Assembly: GCA_027625915.1 (NCBI GenBank)
Contig: JANTQA010000070.1
Location: forward strand, 315,001 to 379,000
Direction of reading: 5' to 3'
Source of the DNA: Anaeramoeba flamelloides
Taxonomy: Eukaryota > Metamonada > Anaeramoebidae
Length of the DNA: 64,000 bases
Below the pieces are notes generated by a model that searched no databases, was not told the DNA's origin, and saw only the letters and a list, made by a program, of their open reading frames with translations. Below are positions 23,492 through 35,551 of the stretch, in pieces; position 1 is the stretch's first letter; the number at the start of each line of letters is the position of its first letter. The translations under genes were made by a program, and so were the position numbers.

Positions 23492-26400
23492 ATGATAGAG
23501 GAACAGCTCATAGGATTTAATTCCTATAATTTTTCAACAAACCAAACAGTTGAATCTGCAAAGTATATTAAAATTATTGTCAAACCTATTGATAAAATGA
23601 GTGAAACAACCTTTGATCATTATTTTTCTATTTTGAGGCAATTTAATGAATTTTCACACAAGGAACTTGATTTAAGGCTCTTAAAGAATAAAAGTAATTG
23701 GTTTTTAAATTTTCTTTTAAATTTTTCTTTTTTGCACAAAACAATATCAAAGCCAGCATCCCTTCGGCACAATAAATAAACACCAAAAAAAAAAAAAAAA
23801 AAACAAAAAACACCAAACAAAGATCTTGCTAAAGGAAAAGTGTTTATTGAATTTGTAAAATCAAACTACATAACTTCAAAATGGGAAACCTTTGAACCAC
23901 ACAGGCAAATCTTTGGATTACTTGCTACTGTTGATGCAAAACAAACCCCAAATTTGAATTATGCATATAAGCAGTATTTCAACGAACTAACAAAATTAAA
24001 AGAAAGCTCGTTGGTCGGAAGATGCCTAGTGTTCCATTGTGGAAAGGAAACTGTTGATCTGGAAATAGGAGACATGTTGTTAATCTCAAATGAACTGAGA
24101 AGATCTGAACTTGAAAAGATGCTTAAAAAGTTTGTACTGAATTTTGTGAGCAATCTTGTTGTGTCATTCAACCTCAAAATTCATCAAATTAAAAAAGATC
24201 CAAAAATAATTGTAATACCCTCTGATTTTGATTTTAATTCTGGTGGGACACACTCCAATGTAATTAAGAAATACCAAAAGGGTAGGAAATTAAAGACAAT
24301 AGCGGACTTGTATCTCCTTTCTGGGTTTTGGGATAAAGCAGAAGAAAGATACCAAGAGGTGATCGATTTAAGTCGTTTTGAAGACGATTTAATTTATCAA
24401 GCTGGTTCAATTCAAAATTTGTCTTGTATAAATACAATTAAAATGAAAGAGAAAGGAATTAGTCTTTATTCGGTAAACCAATTCCATTTTTTTTTTTTTA
24501 CTTTTTTTCTTTCTTTTGGGCAATTCAGCATGCCATTAGACAGTGAAACGATAGCCAACATTTTAAAGTCAAGATCTTCAAGTCTAGTGTAATGTTAGTA
24601 GAAACACAGCACAAAGTACGCCTGATTTGGGTTCTTCAATAATTTTATGAAATCTTTTTTTTTTTTTTTACATCAGCCCAAAATACCCGTATTCAGGGAA
24701 TAAAATCCGTGTTTCAAATAAAATCCAAACTTTTTTCTTCTTGTTGTTCAAATGTAACACCTAATTTGGTATTCAATAGTATTCAAAAGGCCAAATCAAT
24801 TTTTCATGTTAACTCCCTTGTTCTATTCAAAGTGAATTTTAAATAATTAATTGAGATTGTTTCCTTATTTTAAAAATTTTCATTATTTTTCTCGCCTTAA
24901 TAGATAAAATTATCTCTATTTTTTGAGAGAAATTTCACATTTGATCCTTTCTTTTTAGAATTTCTTTTTTAATACAGCCAGTTCCACTTTTAAGACACAA
25001 ACTTTCAACGAAATTTAAGTCACAAACTTTCAATAAAATTTAAGGCACCGAAAAATCTCAAATTAAGGCACAAAATTTGAAATTTCTTTTTTCACAAATT
25101 ATTTTACTAGTATCCGAATTTTATGCATTAATTTGAGATTTTTATTGAGCTTTAATTTTAGTTGAAAGTTTGTGTCTTAAAAGTGGAACTGACTGTAAGA
25201 AAACTTTAAGAAGCCAGAACCACGTTTACTTTTTTTTTATTGTTTGGTTCTTTTCTCAAATAATTTGTAAAATTTTTAGAAAAAAAAGACACGACATTTA
25301 ATTTGCATCACAAAATTTTCAAAGTTTGCATGCGTTATTTTAATAATAAGCTTAATTTCAAAAATAGGGGCAGATTTTTCATCAGTAAAAAAATTGTTTA
25401 ATTGTTTTTTTTTTTTGAAGAATAAGGTATTTTACTAACGTGTTTAGAGATAATAACCAATACAGATTAATAAATCAAAATATTGTGTAATCATTATATT
25501 TTTTAAAAGACAAATGAAAAAAGAAAATAATAATAATAATGAAAATTTTGCCCCTAATTTTGAAATTTGGCTTAGTACTTGCCAAATTTTTTGGTTATTT
25601 AAGGGTTCTCACATTTGACTTTCAGTTCATATTACCTTAATGGCTAAATTCATATTAATTAGACTTTTAAAAAATTTCAAATCTCTAAAAAGTGTTCAAA
25701 TTTTACTGTTTTTTTCGAAAATTTTCACTTTGAAAACACCAGTTTCTCCTTATTTAAATTCTAAATTCTCCTTAAAACAATGCTTGAAAGTTAAAAGCCT
25801 TAAATGTCACTAAATATACACTTCCGTTTCAAGTAATATAAAAATTGTGTACAAGGGTATAAATATACTTGAATATAATCTATATAGCTGAAATGACATT
25901 TGGGAGAAGCAAAATTGATTTAAAATTTAACTTGGTTTGTTTGTGAAATTCAAAAAATTTTTTATATCAAAAAAATTATCTCCATTCAAATCCAACTTTT
26001 GCAGTATTTTGAATTTCCTTCTACAAACAATCTTTTACATCATTTGTATTCGTTAACCGTCTCAATTTCAATTGTTTCCGAACCTGAAATTTTGATAGCT
26101 CTCAAAGGCATTGCAATCGTAATAGATTTTTGTCTTCTACTAATACATTTTTAATGGGTAACTAGTCATTATATTTGTTACATTTTAAATCTTGTTATAA
26201 AAAAAAACAATAAACACTAAAATTATTTTTCAAAAATAGGCTTAATTTCAAAAATAGGAGCAGATTTTTCATCAGAAAAAAATTTGTTTAATTGTTTTTT
26301 TTTTTTTTTTTTTGAATAATGATGTATTTTACCAAAGTGTTTAGAGATAATAACCAATATAGATTAATAAATAAAAATATTGTGTAATCATTATATTTTT

Positions 26401-27476
26401 TGAAAGACAAATGAAAAAAGAAAATAATAATAATAATAAAGTTTGCCAATAGTTTTGAAATTTGGCATATTATCTCACTTTAGAATGTCATTGGATGGGG
26501 TTTATTCAGGGGTTTATCTTACTTTCTCATCAAAATAAATTTTCAATTTTTAGATCAAAATGATTTTTTCTAATTTAATCAATTTTTTTTTTAACAGTTA
26601 ACAAGAAGTTTAATCAAGACTAAAGACTATTAATAATGATTTTTGTCATTTTAAACTTTCTAATTTTAAAATTCATCAACATTGATGGGTGAGATTATCT
26701 TAATTTCAAAAATTATCCATGTAATTGAAAGACCTTACTGTAAAAATGAAAATCACAACTTTTGATTTTTTTCAAAGTTAGTAATCCTTCCACAACGCTC
26801 ACTGAAAATTAATTCTGTGAATTTTTATTCAATATTATATAAGTACTGCTAAATTTTACTCAAAAAAATAATTTAAAAAAAAAAATGAAAAAATTTAATT
26901 TTAAAATTCATTTCAATTAAAATTTAGGAAAAAAAAATTATATCAAAAACCCAAAATTAAAAGTGAGTTTAAGAATTTCATTTTTTTTTTTTTTATCATT
27001 AGCTTTTTTTTTTGAGAATTGAAAGTCAATACAATCCAATTATCTTTTTATTTCCTACTTGAATTGTATTTATTGATTATATAATTTGTAATCATCTCTC
27101 CAATTCCAACTCTTTTAAATGATCGTATAACAATTTTTTTTTTTTTTTGAATAATTATTAATTTTTGTGAATTTGTATGAGAAAAGAGAATTGAGTGATT
27201 TGCAATTTATCCTTTTTTTTTTTTTTTTTTGTTTTTCATTTTTTTTCTTTTAAACAACAGATCATTTTCAAATTTGTCTGAAACTTTCACAAAAAATTTG
27301 AAAAAAAAAATTTTTCCTCAAAAAAATGAAAAACTAAACTATTTTTCATAAATTTTGACTCACTTTATAATGTTAATGGGAGTTTTTTTGAGGTTTATTC
27401 CAGTATTCTTAACAAAAAAATATTTTCAAATTTTTGGATCAGAATCATTTTTTCTAATTTTGCAAATTTTAATTTT

Positions 27477-27510
<34 letters not shown>

Positions 27511-27945
27511 CTTTTTTTTTCTTTTTCTTTTTTTTTTCTTTTTCTTTTTCTTTTTTTGTAAAAGATTCTGTGAAAAAAAGAGATCTTCGAAAAGACAAAT
27601 AATCACTAAGAAAATTTCGACTATGTAATGTCTTTGAAAATGGATTTAATTATTCATAAAAAATCTTGTTGTTCAACTTTTTTACAGTGAAAGTTCAGTA
27701 ATAAAAAAATCCGTAATGCTCATTTCAAAAATTGTGACTCACTTTTTTTTAGTTTTTGGTTTTATTTTTTTTAATTTTTAATATATCAGGCTTTTATAGA
27801 TTTAGAATGGCTTAAAAGAGAATTACCAATCATATTTAGTTATTAATTGTTCTTGAATATTAAAGGATAATTTTTTTTTTTCAATTTATTATTTCAGGTG
27901 AGTCACAATTTTTGAAAAAGAGTTTATTTTTATGTTATTCCAATG

Positions 27946-27987
<42 letters not shown>

Positions 27988-30900
27988 GAAAATAAATATT
28001 TATTTTATTTATTTATTGTGAGAAAGGAGTAATCAAAGAAAATTTACTAAATAAAAAAAGAGAAGAAGAAAAATAAAAAATAAATATTTATTTTTGTTTG
28101 AATCACCAATGTCAAATATTTTGAGATCTCTTTTTCAAAAACTAGTATCAAAAACATGGAAACATTTTTTCACATTATTTCACATTTTAAATTAATTTGA
28201 GAAAATTTGTGAACAAAATTTCTCAACCACCTGTACTTGTTTAATAGAATGTTTGAAGTAATATAAAATTACACATTATACACATTGCTTTCGCTAGATT
28301 TTCACAAATAATTCGTGAATCGGTAACATGAAATTCACAAAATATAACAACAGTTGAAAGTGGGTAAAAATATTTTATTGTCAATCATTAAAAAATCAAT
28401 TTTTATTTTTTTTTATTAACGTAAATTTTTTTATGAAAAATTATTTTTTTTTGTAAACACTCAAAATGAAAATTCTGTGATTGCTTGAAAAAAAAAATAA
28501 TAATATTAAATAAAAAATAGAAAAAACAAATCAAAAAATTTAATTAAAGCCATACCAATTTTTTCAAATTATTTATTTTATTTTTTAAATACACATTAAT
28601 ATAATATATATCAAAGAAAGAATATCTTCAAACTATTTCAAATAATTTGCAAACGGCTATTATGAAATATTCAAAAAAAAATAAATATTTACAAGCAGAA
28701 ACACAACTAAAATTAGCAAGGTTTTTTTTAGAGTATGGTGGTGTTAAAGAAAGGGGGCAAGCGATAGCGATTTTGCAAATGGTATTCCTCCATAGAAAAG
28801 TTTTACAAAATGATGACAAAGTATTATTATTGCTTGGTTTAGCTTCGTTATATGAATTTGCAAATATGAAAAGGAAATTTGGATTTTTTTTAAGAGAAAT
28901 AGCATCTTCATTACACCAACAAAAGAAAACAAAATTATCTCATGACTTTTTATTATATGCATCAAAATATTTTCAACTTGAAGGGTTGATTGATATTATT
29001 ACTGGGAATCCTTCCAAAAATTATCATAAAATGGAAAGGGGGCTCCAAAATCAAAAGAATGAAACAAAAAACAAAAAGATAACAAATCAGCAAAGATGGG
29101 TTAAATTACAACAAAGTTTAATTTTTGAATTAATCCTGTTGGCCAAAGAATTACAAGACAATTTAAAGGTGATTACATATATTATTTATGGTTTAAAAAT
29201 CTTTCACAACAAATTGAGTAAACAACAACAAATATTTTTTTCAAGAGATTTGCGCAAATATTCAAAGTTTATTGCACACGATACACATCTAAACATGATT
29301 GGGATACCAAAAATAATAGATTGCAAAATTATTCCATATAACATTGATGAAATACCAATAGAAAAAGAAAAAAAATCGGATGATGTTTTTATTTTTATGC
29401 CATTTTTACCAGATTCTGGAGAAGGAAAAAATATAGAGCCAATTGTTTGGGCAGAAAATGAAATAATTAATATTTCCCTCACTTTTGCTAATCCTTTTTT
29501 TTTTGATCTTGAAATTGATGAAATTGTTTTATTAACAGATCATACCAATCAAAATTCTTCATTAAATTCTAATACTTCATCATTGTCTCTCAATAATAAT
29601 GATGACGATGATGACGATGACGAAGATGACGATGATGATTCTATATTTCAATCATTTCCCATTTCCGCAATTATCCCATCAAAATCAACGAATTTTGAAG
29701 TCATAGTTTCAGGAAAGCCAATCAAATCAAATATTGAAATAAAAATTATTAATTGTAAAATTTCAATTTTTAATATAGCATTTATTCACCCAATAAAATT
29801 AAAACGGTCTATTAAAGTGATTGATTCTCTTCCAAAATTGGCAGTAACCAAAATTGATTTGGATAAATTATCACTTTTTAATGGCGAAGAGACAATTACA
29901 TTTCTTCAATTCCATAATCAGGGATCAAAAAAAATTACTGATATTCAAATTAACAAATCAATAACAAAATCCGATTATTATAAAAAAACAAAAAATACAC
30001 CATATGAGCAATTTTATTGCTCGCCTTTAATTGATTTTAATCAAGAAATTATTGATAAAAATTTACCATTTGAGCCTGGAAATCAATTTTATTTGCCTTT
30101 AAAATTTTCCATACGGGAATTTGTCGATGAAATTGTTTTAAAAATAGTTTATCAAACTGAATTAAATAATAAATTAAATTTTTGTCGTGGAATTAAAATT
30201 AAGTTTTTAATTAACTATCGACCAGGTGTTTCTTTGCAGTCTTTTGAAATACTCCGGCCAAATCCTTCTTTTTATAAAAAACAATTCGGGATTGTCAACC
30301 AATCTAATTCTTTTCTAGTATTATTAGATATTAAAAATAATGGCAATACTTTATTTAAAATTTATTGTTGGTTAGATAATAATATCGTGATGGGCAATAA
30401 TCGTGATCATAAAGATGATAATAATGATAATGATGGTAATAATAAAAATAGCATTGATAAAGAGGTTATTGGGGAAAATATAAATAAAAATAAAACAAAT
30501 GAACTAAATGTGCAAAATAATAATTCTTTTCGCAATTTTTTAATTAGCACCCCAAAAAAATATGAAGGGAATTTTGATAGTTGGGCGAGAAAACTGTTGA
30601 AAAAAAAAAAAAAAACGATTCTTAAAAGTATTAAAAAAAAAAATAATATTAATTTTTTTAAAAAATTTACTTGTGAAGCACAATCTTCAATAAGAATTAT
30701 TATACCAATGTCAGGTTTTCAAATTTTGAAAAATCCTCAATCTAAAATCCCTTTTAGAAAAATTGTTGAAAATTATGTTCAGTTAACCCATAATAGGCCA
30801 ACTTCCGAGGATGAAAAAATGTTACTCCGTGATTTAAATGTTAAATCTTGGTTTTTAGAAAGATTACAATTGTATTGGGTTTCAGAATATAAAAATATTG

Positions 30901-31373
30901 GGAAGGTGTTACTCCATTCTCTTGAAATAAATCAAACCCATTTGAATTTGTTACAGCCGCCTTTTTTATCTCTAAACTTATCAATTCAAAAAAATGAATT
31001 AGATAATAAAATTATTTTAAATCATTTCCATTTAATGAAATTATCCATCAAAAACAATCATTTAAAAAATGTACTGATTAATTTCAAAATAAATGTTAAA
31101 TATGGTGGGTCGATAATTAATCCCAAAATAATATCAAAAAAACATTCCAATAAAGAAAATGATTATGAAAAAATTGAGAATCTTGATTCCAAAATTTTGT
31201 GGTTAGGTACATTTGAAAGAAAAAACATATTAATCAATTCAAATTATAATTTTGAACACCAGGTTTATATTTCTTTTTTAGTTAAGGGGAGATATATTCT
31301 AGATGTTAAATTTTATATAAAAGATAAAAAAATGACTTTCAATTTATTAGATCCAATCGAAATCTTTGTATAA
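23492..31373 (+). CDS. TRAPPC9: Trafficking protein particle complex subunit 9 (TRAPPC9/TRS120)
   Basis: The best model is exons 23492-23693, 23835-24472 and 28617-31373, with introns of 141 bp (phase 1) and 4144 bp (phase 0; donor GTAAAC, acceptor CAAAG). It gives about 1198 aa; human TRAPPC9 is 1148. TRS120 is a scaffold subunit of TRAPP-II, which activates Rab11/Rab1-type GTPases at the trans-Golgi and endosomes. Recognised blocks are VFIEFVKSNY...FEPHRQIFGLLA (residues about 71-92), GRKLKTIADLYLLSGFWDKA (about 223-242), a helical segment AIMKYSKKNKYLQAETQLKLA (about 294 on), and VWAENEIINISLTFANPFFFDLEIDEI (about 558 on), the first Ig-like repeat. An Asp run lies near residue 608 and Lys/Asn-rich inserts near 890-950. 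The start is the first ATG in frame and matches the family N-terminus. Phase-compatible splice sites do not exclude a small extra exon in the long intron. Confidence 0.92.
24671..25349 (-). mobile_element. MT-475 element split by a PAL-196 insertion
   Basis: It begins after TA with CATCAGCCCAAAATA and carries the minus-orientation blocks ATCCGTGTTTCAAATAAAAT, TGTAACACCTAATTTGGTA and TTTGATCCTTTCTTTTTAGA. It is then interrupted by PAL-196 copy 3. It resumes with AAACTTTAAGAAGCCAGAAC, the family block seen elsewhere as AACTTTAAGAAACC, and ends in TGCATGCGTTATTTTAATA next to a REP-225 element. Without the insert it would be about 458 bp, the family norm. Confidence 0.75.
24975..25195. mobile_element. 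PAL-196 palindromic MITE, copy 3, nested in MT-475
   Basis: It is flanked by TA (24973-24974, 25196-25197), begins CAGCCAGTTCCACTTTTAAG and ends CTTAAAAGTGGAACTGACTG. It is slightly longer than the other copies because one arm carries an extra CACAAACTTTCAA unit. It sits inside an MT-475 element, so it arrived later. Confidence 0.88.
25350..25572 (+). mobile_element. REP-225 TIR element, copy 1
   Basis: It has TA at both edges, left end AGCTTAATTTCAAAAATAGG and right end CCCTAATTTTGAAATTTGGCT. The interior, with GTGTTTAGAGATAATAACCA and an AATAATAATAATAATG tract, is nearly identical to copy 2 about 890 bp downstream. It is non-coding. Confidence 0.85.
26239..26467 (+). mobile_element. REP-225 TIR element, copy 2
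   Basis: It is preceded by TA, with left end GGCTTAATTTCAAAAATAGG and right end AGTTTTGAAATTTGGCA. Internal identity with 25350-25572 is high by eye (TTGTGTAATCATTATATTTT, GACAAATGAAAAAAGAAAAT). A degenerate REP/TIR-600-like sequence follows (CTCACTTTAGAATGTCATTG). Confidence 0.82.
27335..27926 (+). mobile_element. TIR-600 element, copy 1
   Basis: The left end AAACTATTTTTCATAAATTT and the right end, ending in ACAATTTTTGAAAAAGAGTTT, are inverted repeats that run into CTCACTTTATAATG and TGAGTCAC. It matches 46552-47178 in the opposite orientation. A tract of about 78 bp of nearly pure T/C (27479-27556) is inside. There is no transposase; the frames over the T/C tract encode only Phe/Lys runs. 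Confidence 0.8.
27948..27983. repeat. (AT)n microsatellite
   Basis: A pure AT run of about 36 bp inside the TRAPPC9 intron, next to the TIR-600 element. Confidence 0.93.
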
Positions 31374-31800
31374 TATTTCTTCTTTTCGTTTTTTCTTTTT
31401 CGTTCTTTCTGACTTTTCTATTATTTGTTTGTTTAAAGTTAGGGTTGCGATTCTTTTTTTTTTTTTTTTTTCGTTGTTATTTTATATAATGCTTGTTTTA
31501 ATCAAGATAGTTGTTGATATATTGAGTTTTATAAACTTTTTTAATTTATTTCTATCTCTTTCTCTTTTTTTTTTTTTCAATTATATTTGTAATATTTATA
31601 ATATATCATTTAAATTTTATATTTTCTTTTAATTTTAATGTTAAAAAAAATCCACTTCCAATAATTCTAATTCTTTATAATAGCGTCTTTTGAATAATAA
31701 TACATTGTGATATTCAATAAATATTCATTTGTTGTGAAAAAAAAGTGAAACAAGGGAAAAAAAGTTCAACGTGTTTTTTAATTTTAAGAATCCTGAAAAC
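31374..31800. other. Presumed TRAPPC9 3' region
   Basis: This T-rich sequence follows the TAA stop. An 88-codon frame at 31366-31632 overlaps the end of the gene but encodes only Phe/Leu/Ile runs and is not credible. Confidence 0.4.
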
Positions 31801-32480
31801 GAAAATTAATTATAATTAAAAGAAGCAACAAAGTTACATAAAAGTAAATTTCTTCATTTAACAAATCGAATCAACAAATATTTTTAGATATCCTTTTATA
31901 TCGGAATCACTATTGAGATGTTTTGGTGATCTCAAAAATTGTTTAATTTTTCAACAAATTTTTACTCAGAGATCAATTAGAGATAATCACTCATTAAAAA
32001 AATTGTATTATAAAAACATTTTTTGTGTTTAATCATCTATTTTGTCTTTTTTCTTTAATGTATTGATCTTTATTCGTTGATCTTACCTTTTATTTTGAGG
32101 TTCTATTAAGGTTTTCAATTAAAAAATCTTGTTGATCTTTTTTCACAAACAATTGAATCAATTAAAAGAAGAAACAAATTAACTCCAATGGATAATTCCT
32201 GATATTAATTTCAATTAAATCAAAAAATATAATTTAGATCTCCTTGAATATCGGATCACTATTGAGATGTTTTGGTGAGCTCAAAAATTGTTGATTTCAA
32301 CAAATTTACTGAATAAATTCATTAATCAAAGAAAAAAATCATTACCAAAAGAGCGTATTGTAAAATAATTTGTCGTGATTATTACTCCATTTTTATATTT
32401 AAAACCTTATTTTTTTTGATTGCTTTGTTTATCTTAATCATCTTTTTCTGGTTTCAATAAACCCTCTGTTACCAATAAAC
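31801..32480 (+). repeat. Two-unit tandem repeat (~345-bp unit)
   Basis: Unit 1 starts about 31806 and unit 2 about 32152. Both open with ATTAAAAGAAG followed by CAACAAA or AAACAAA. Both carry a core with TATCGGAATCACTATTGAGA or TATCGGATCACTATTGAGAT, then GTTTTGGTGA and CTCAAAAATTGTT. The flanking part of each unit has drifted, so the duplication is old. Function is unknown. Confidence 0.7.
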
Positions 32481-33248
32481 AAAATGATTCATTTTTTATT
32501 TTTCTTAATTGATTTTTTTCTATAATTAGCTTTCTTTCTGTCAAAAAAGTCTGAAAATAATAGTCCAATTCCAAATATTTTTTATAAATGAGCTTTTAAG
32601 GAACAAATGTGAAAAAAGTAGAATAATACACATCAAGGGGCAATTGATATATGTATGAAGTAAATCTAAATAATCCATATATTTTTTTTAAAAAATCCAA
32701 AAACTTCAAATTCTTAGGGCACCATTGAGAAAAAAACAACAAAAATGTTCCTTTTTATCTCAACTAAAGATCAAAAACAATTCTAATAAAAATTGGTATG
32801 ATTTCTGGACAATCATTTTTACTGTTTCAGTGACAGTAAAATAACACATTTTTACCAAGCGACTAAGAATCTTATAATAAAAAAAAAAAATTATCAATAA
32901 ATTATAATGATTAAAAAACAAAATAGAAAAAAAGAAAAAAAACAAAAAGGGGAAAAAATGTTTTCAATTTTCAAATTTTGAAAGTACTTTTTTTTTTCTA
33001 CTCTTTATCCAAATATTTTAAATGTATATAACTCATCCACTACTTCTAGGCTCCTTTGACTCGAAATACAGCGAATATATATAATTATTTAAAATTACCC
33101 TCATTCCTTTATCATTTTTGTTTATTGAGTTATCCTTTATGGCCCAAATATTCTAACGGTTATAGATTTACTGGAAAATTTTTGATATAGAGAATAAATT
33201 TTATAAGTAAAATTAATCATCCGAAATAACTTCTGAGTTTTTTTTCTA
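32481..33248. other. AT-rich intergenic stretch
   Basis: No gene was found. A sequence near 33048, TAGGCTCCTTTGACTC, resembles a REP-650 terminus, but no body is attached. Confidence 0.4.
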
Positions 33249-34797
33249 GAAATAACTTATATATATATCCCTTAGCACCCCAAATAACCTAAAAACATTT
33301 CAAACAAAAATTTTAATTTGAAATGTTATCAAAGCATAATAAGGTATAGAATTAATAAAAAATTATCTTAGAAAGAAAATTTTATAATTTAAAATTGTAT
33401 AGTTAGTTAAAATAAAAAAATAACTTGAGAAAAAATTTTCAACATTGGGAATTTTTTTTTGGTTATTGTGATTTTATTATTTTTCTAAATTTTGTCAAAA
33501 TAAATTTTTTTTTTTTTTTTGAAAAGTTTGTCTAGACATCAAAAACCTCCTAGTTTTAACATTTAAAACACATCATACTTTACTGGAAATTTTTCTGGGG
33601 CCCTTTGCACCCCAAAATTGCCTAAAATGCTTGATTTATTAATTTATTCATTTTAAAAGTTATTATAACATCACATAGAAAATATGTTTTATCTACTGAT
33701 TACTATTCAATATCAATATCTATATTAGATTCTAAATAATTTAAAAATAAAAAAAAATATAAATTAAATTAGATAAAAAAATCAAATTTTTTTTTCATTG
33801 CAAAAATTTTACAATTTTTTTCAACAAGATTTTTTTTCAATTACAAATGATTTGGCCAATAGTTCGAGTCAGATTAATATTGGATTTTTTTTTTATTATT
33901 TTACAATTTTTTAATTTTTGACTTTTTAAAATCTAGACATAAAATTAACGATATTTTTGTAGTAGAGACCATATATCAGAACTTATTTAACAAGATCTGG
34001 ATTAATTTATTAAGGAAAAATCCAAATATCGCAAATATATTATTCAAATTTTTATCAATAACAAAATACCAAAAAAAAAATTGGTTTCGGAGATTATTTT
34101 ATTATATTGGAATAATATATAAGAGTTATTTTTATTTTATTTTAAATTTAGGTATAAATATTTTATCGATTAAAAAAATTTTATATTTGTTTTATTCAAA
34201 TTTAATAAATTGAAATTATTTTACAATTTTTTTTTTTTTTTTGATTTTCAATTATTATCTATTGCTAAAATAAAAGTTTTAGAAAATTAATCAAATTAAA
34301 AATTTAATTTTGGCCTAAAGAAATAAATTTCATTTTTTCTCTTAATTGGGTATTTATTGAAATTTTTTTCTAAAAAAAAAAATTAAATTTCAAAGTAATT
34401 TATTTTTTTATTTATTTTTTTTTATCATAAAATTAGCAAAATTTTTTTTTGGTTATTATTAATAAATTAATGTGTTGAGTTTTGAATTACTATTAATGTA
34501 ATAAAATTTCTGATTTAAAAAAATAAAATAAAAATAAAAATCTTTAAAAAAAATGTAAAAATGAATATATTATTTTTTTTTTTCAATTTCAAAAAAAAAA
34601 ATCAATAACTTAACTAATTTATCTTTGAACTATTTTGACTTTTTTATTATAATTCAAATCTGGATTAAAGAAAAATAAGAAAATTAATATATTAGTAGAT
34701 CAATATCATTTTAAATCTAATTTAAAAAACTTGATGAAATTTAGGCAAATCCGGGGTGCTAAGGGATATATAGATATATAGATATATATATTTCCAT
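33249..34797. mobile_element. ~1.55-kb TIR-bounded unit without coding capacity
   Basis: The left end has ATATATCCCTTAGCACCCC followed by AAATAACCTAAA. The right end is inverted: TTTAGGCAAATCCGGGGTGC then TAAGGGATATATA. A third related end, GGGCCCTTTGCACCCCAAAA followed by TTGCCTAAA, lies inside at about 33597-33627, so the unit may be composite. The interior is extremely AT-rich with no plausible frame. Confidence 0.6.
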
Positions 34798-35551
34798 TTG
34801 GAATTAAATTTTTAGTAAAGAAACAGATTAATAAGACAAATTTTGAATACACATTTCTATTCTTTTTTTTTTTTTTGTTTTAAATTTCTCTTTGGTTATT
34901 TTTAGGCACTTTATGGTAACATTAAATGAAATCTTGTATTTTTCTTTGTTGAAAATGGTGAAATATTTTGATAATAAATTATCAAATCATTTCACTTAGT
35001 CAAAGTGATGAAAAAAGTTACAACTTAAAGATTTTCGGTTTTTCTTCCTTGGTTATTAAGACATTATTTTTTCATTATCTTCTAAAAAAAATCTTTAAAA
35101 AAATGAAAAAAAAATACAGTAAAAAAAATCGACAGAGTTCACAATATTATTCTTTTTTTGGAATTTTTAGAACCACGAAAATTAAAAATTTTAGAATCAT
35201 AATATTCAAATTATTCCAGTTGTATCATTCTTTATCAAACATTTTTTAAGTGTTAAAGTCCGTTTGAAGTCTAATTTTTCAAAAACATTAAAAATTATTT
35301 TATTCTTATTCTAAACCCCATTCCAAAAAATATGTTAAAAAATTTTTATTTGGAACCAAAATTCTATGAAAAAAAAAGAGATTCGTTTGATTATATATTA
35401 AAGTGAAAAGGAATTTTCTTGTCAATAATAAACATTAAATCATCAGGATTGGCAAAATAATGATTAAAACTAAAAGTTCAATGAAAATAACCTAAAATAT
35501 TTATTTTTTTAAGAAATATTAAATTCTCTTTGAATATAAAATAATTTATTA
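34798..35551. other. AT-rich intergenic stretch
   Basis: A 93-codon frame at 34968-35249 has no recognisable feature and is treated as chance. No repeat was seen. Confidence 0.4.

Larger units (their letters stand above)
24473..28616 (+). other. 4.1-kb transposon-filled intron of TRAPPC9
   Basis: This interval separates the exon ending at 24472 from the one starting at 28617. It holds a split MT-475 element with a nested PAL-196 (24671-25349), two REP-225 elements, a TIR-600 element (27335-27926), a long T tract and an (AT)n microsatellite. The first 120 bases stay open in frame with exon 2 to a TAA at 24592 and look more coding-like than the rest. A retained-intron isoform or a missed small exon is therefore possible. 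Confidence 0.7.

Noticed and set aside
27355-27598. Phe-rich and Lys-rich frames on both strands
   Set aside because: Products of the T/C tract inside a TIR-600 element.
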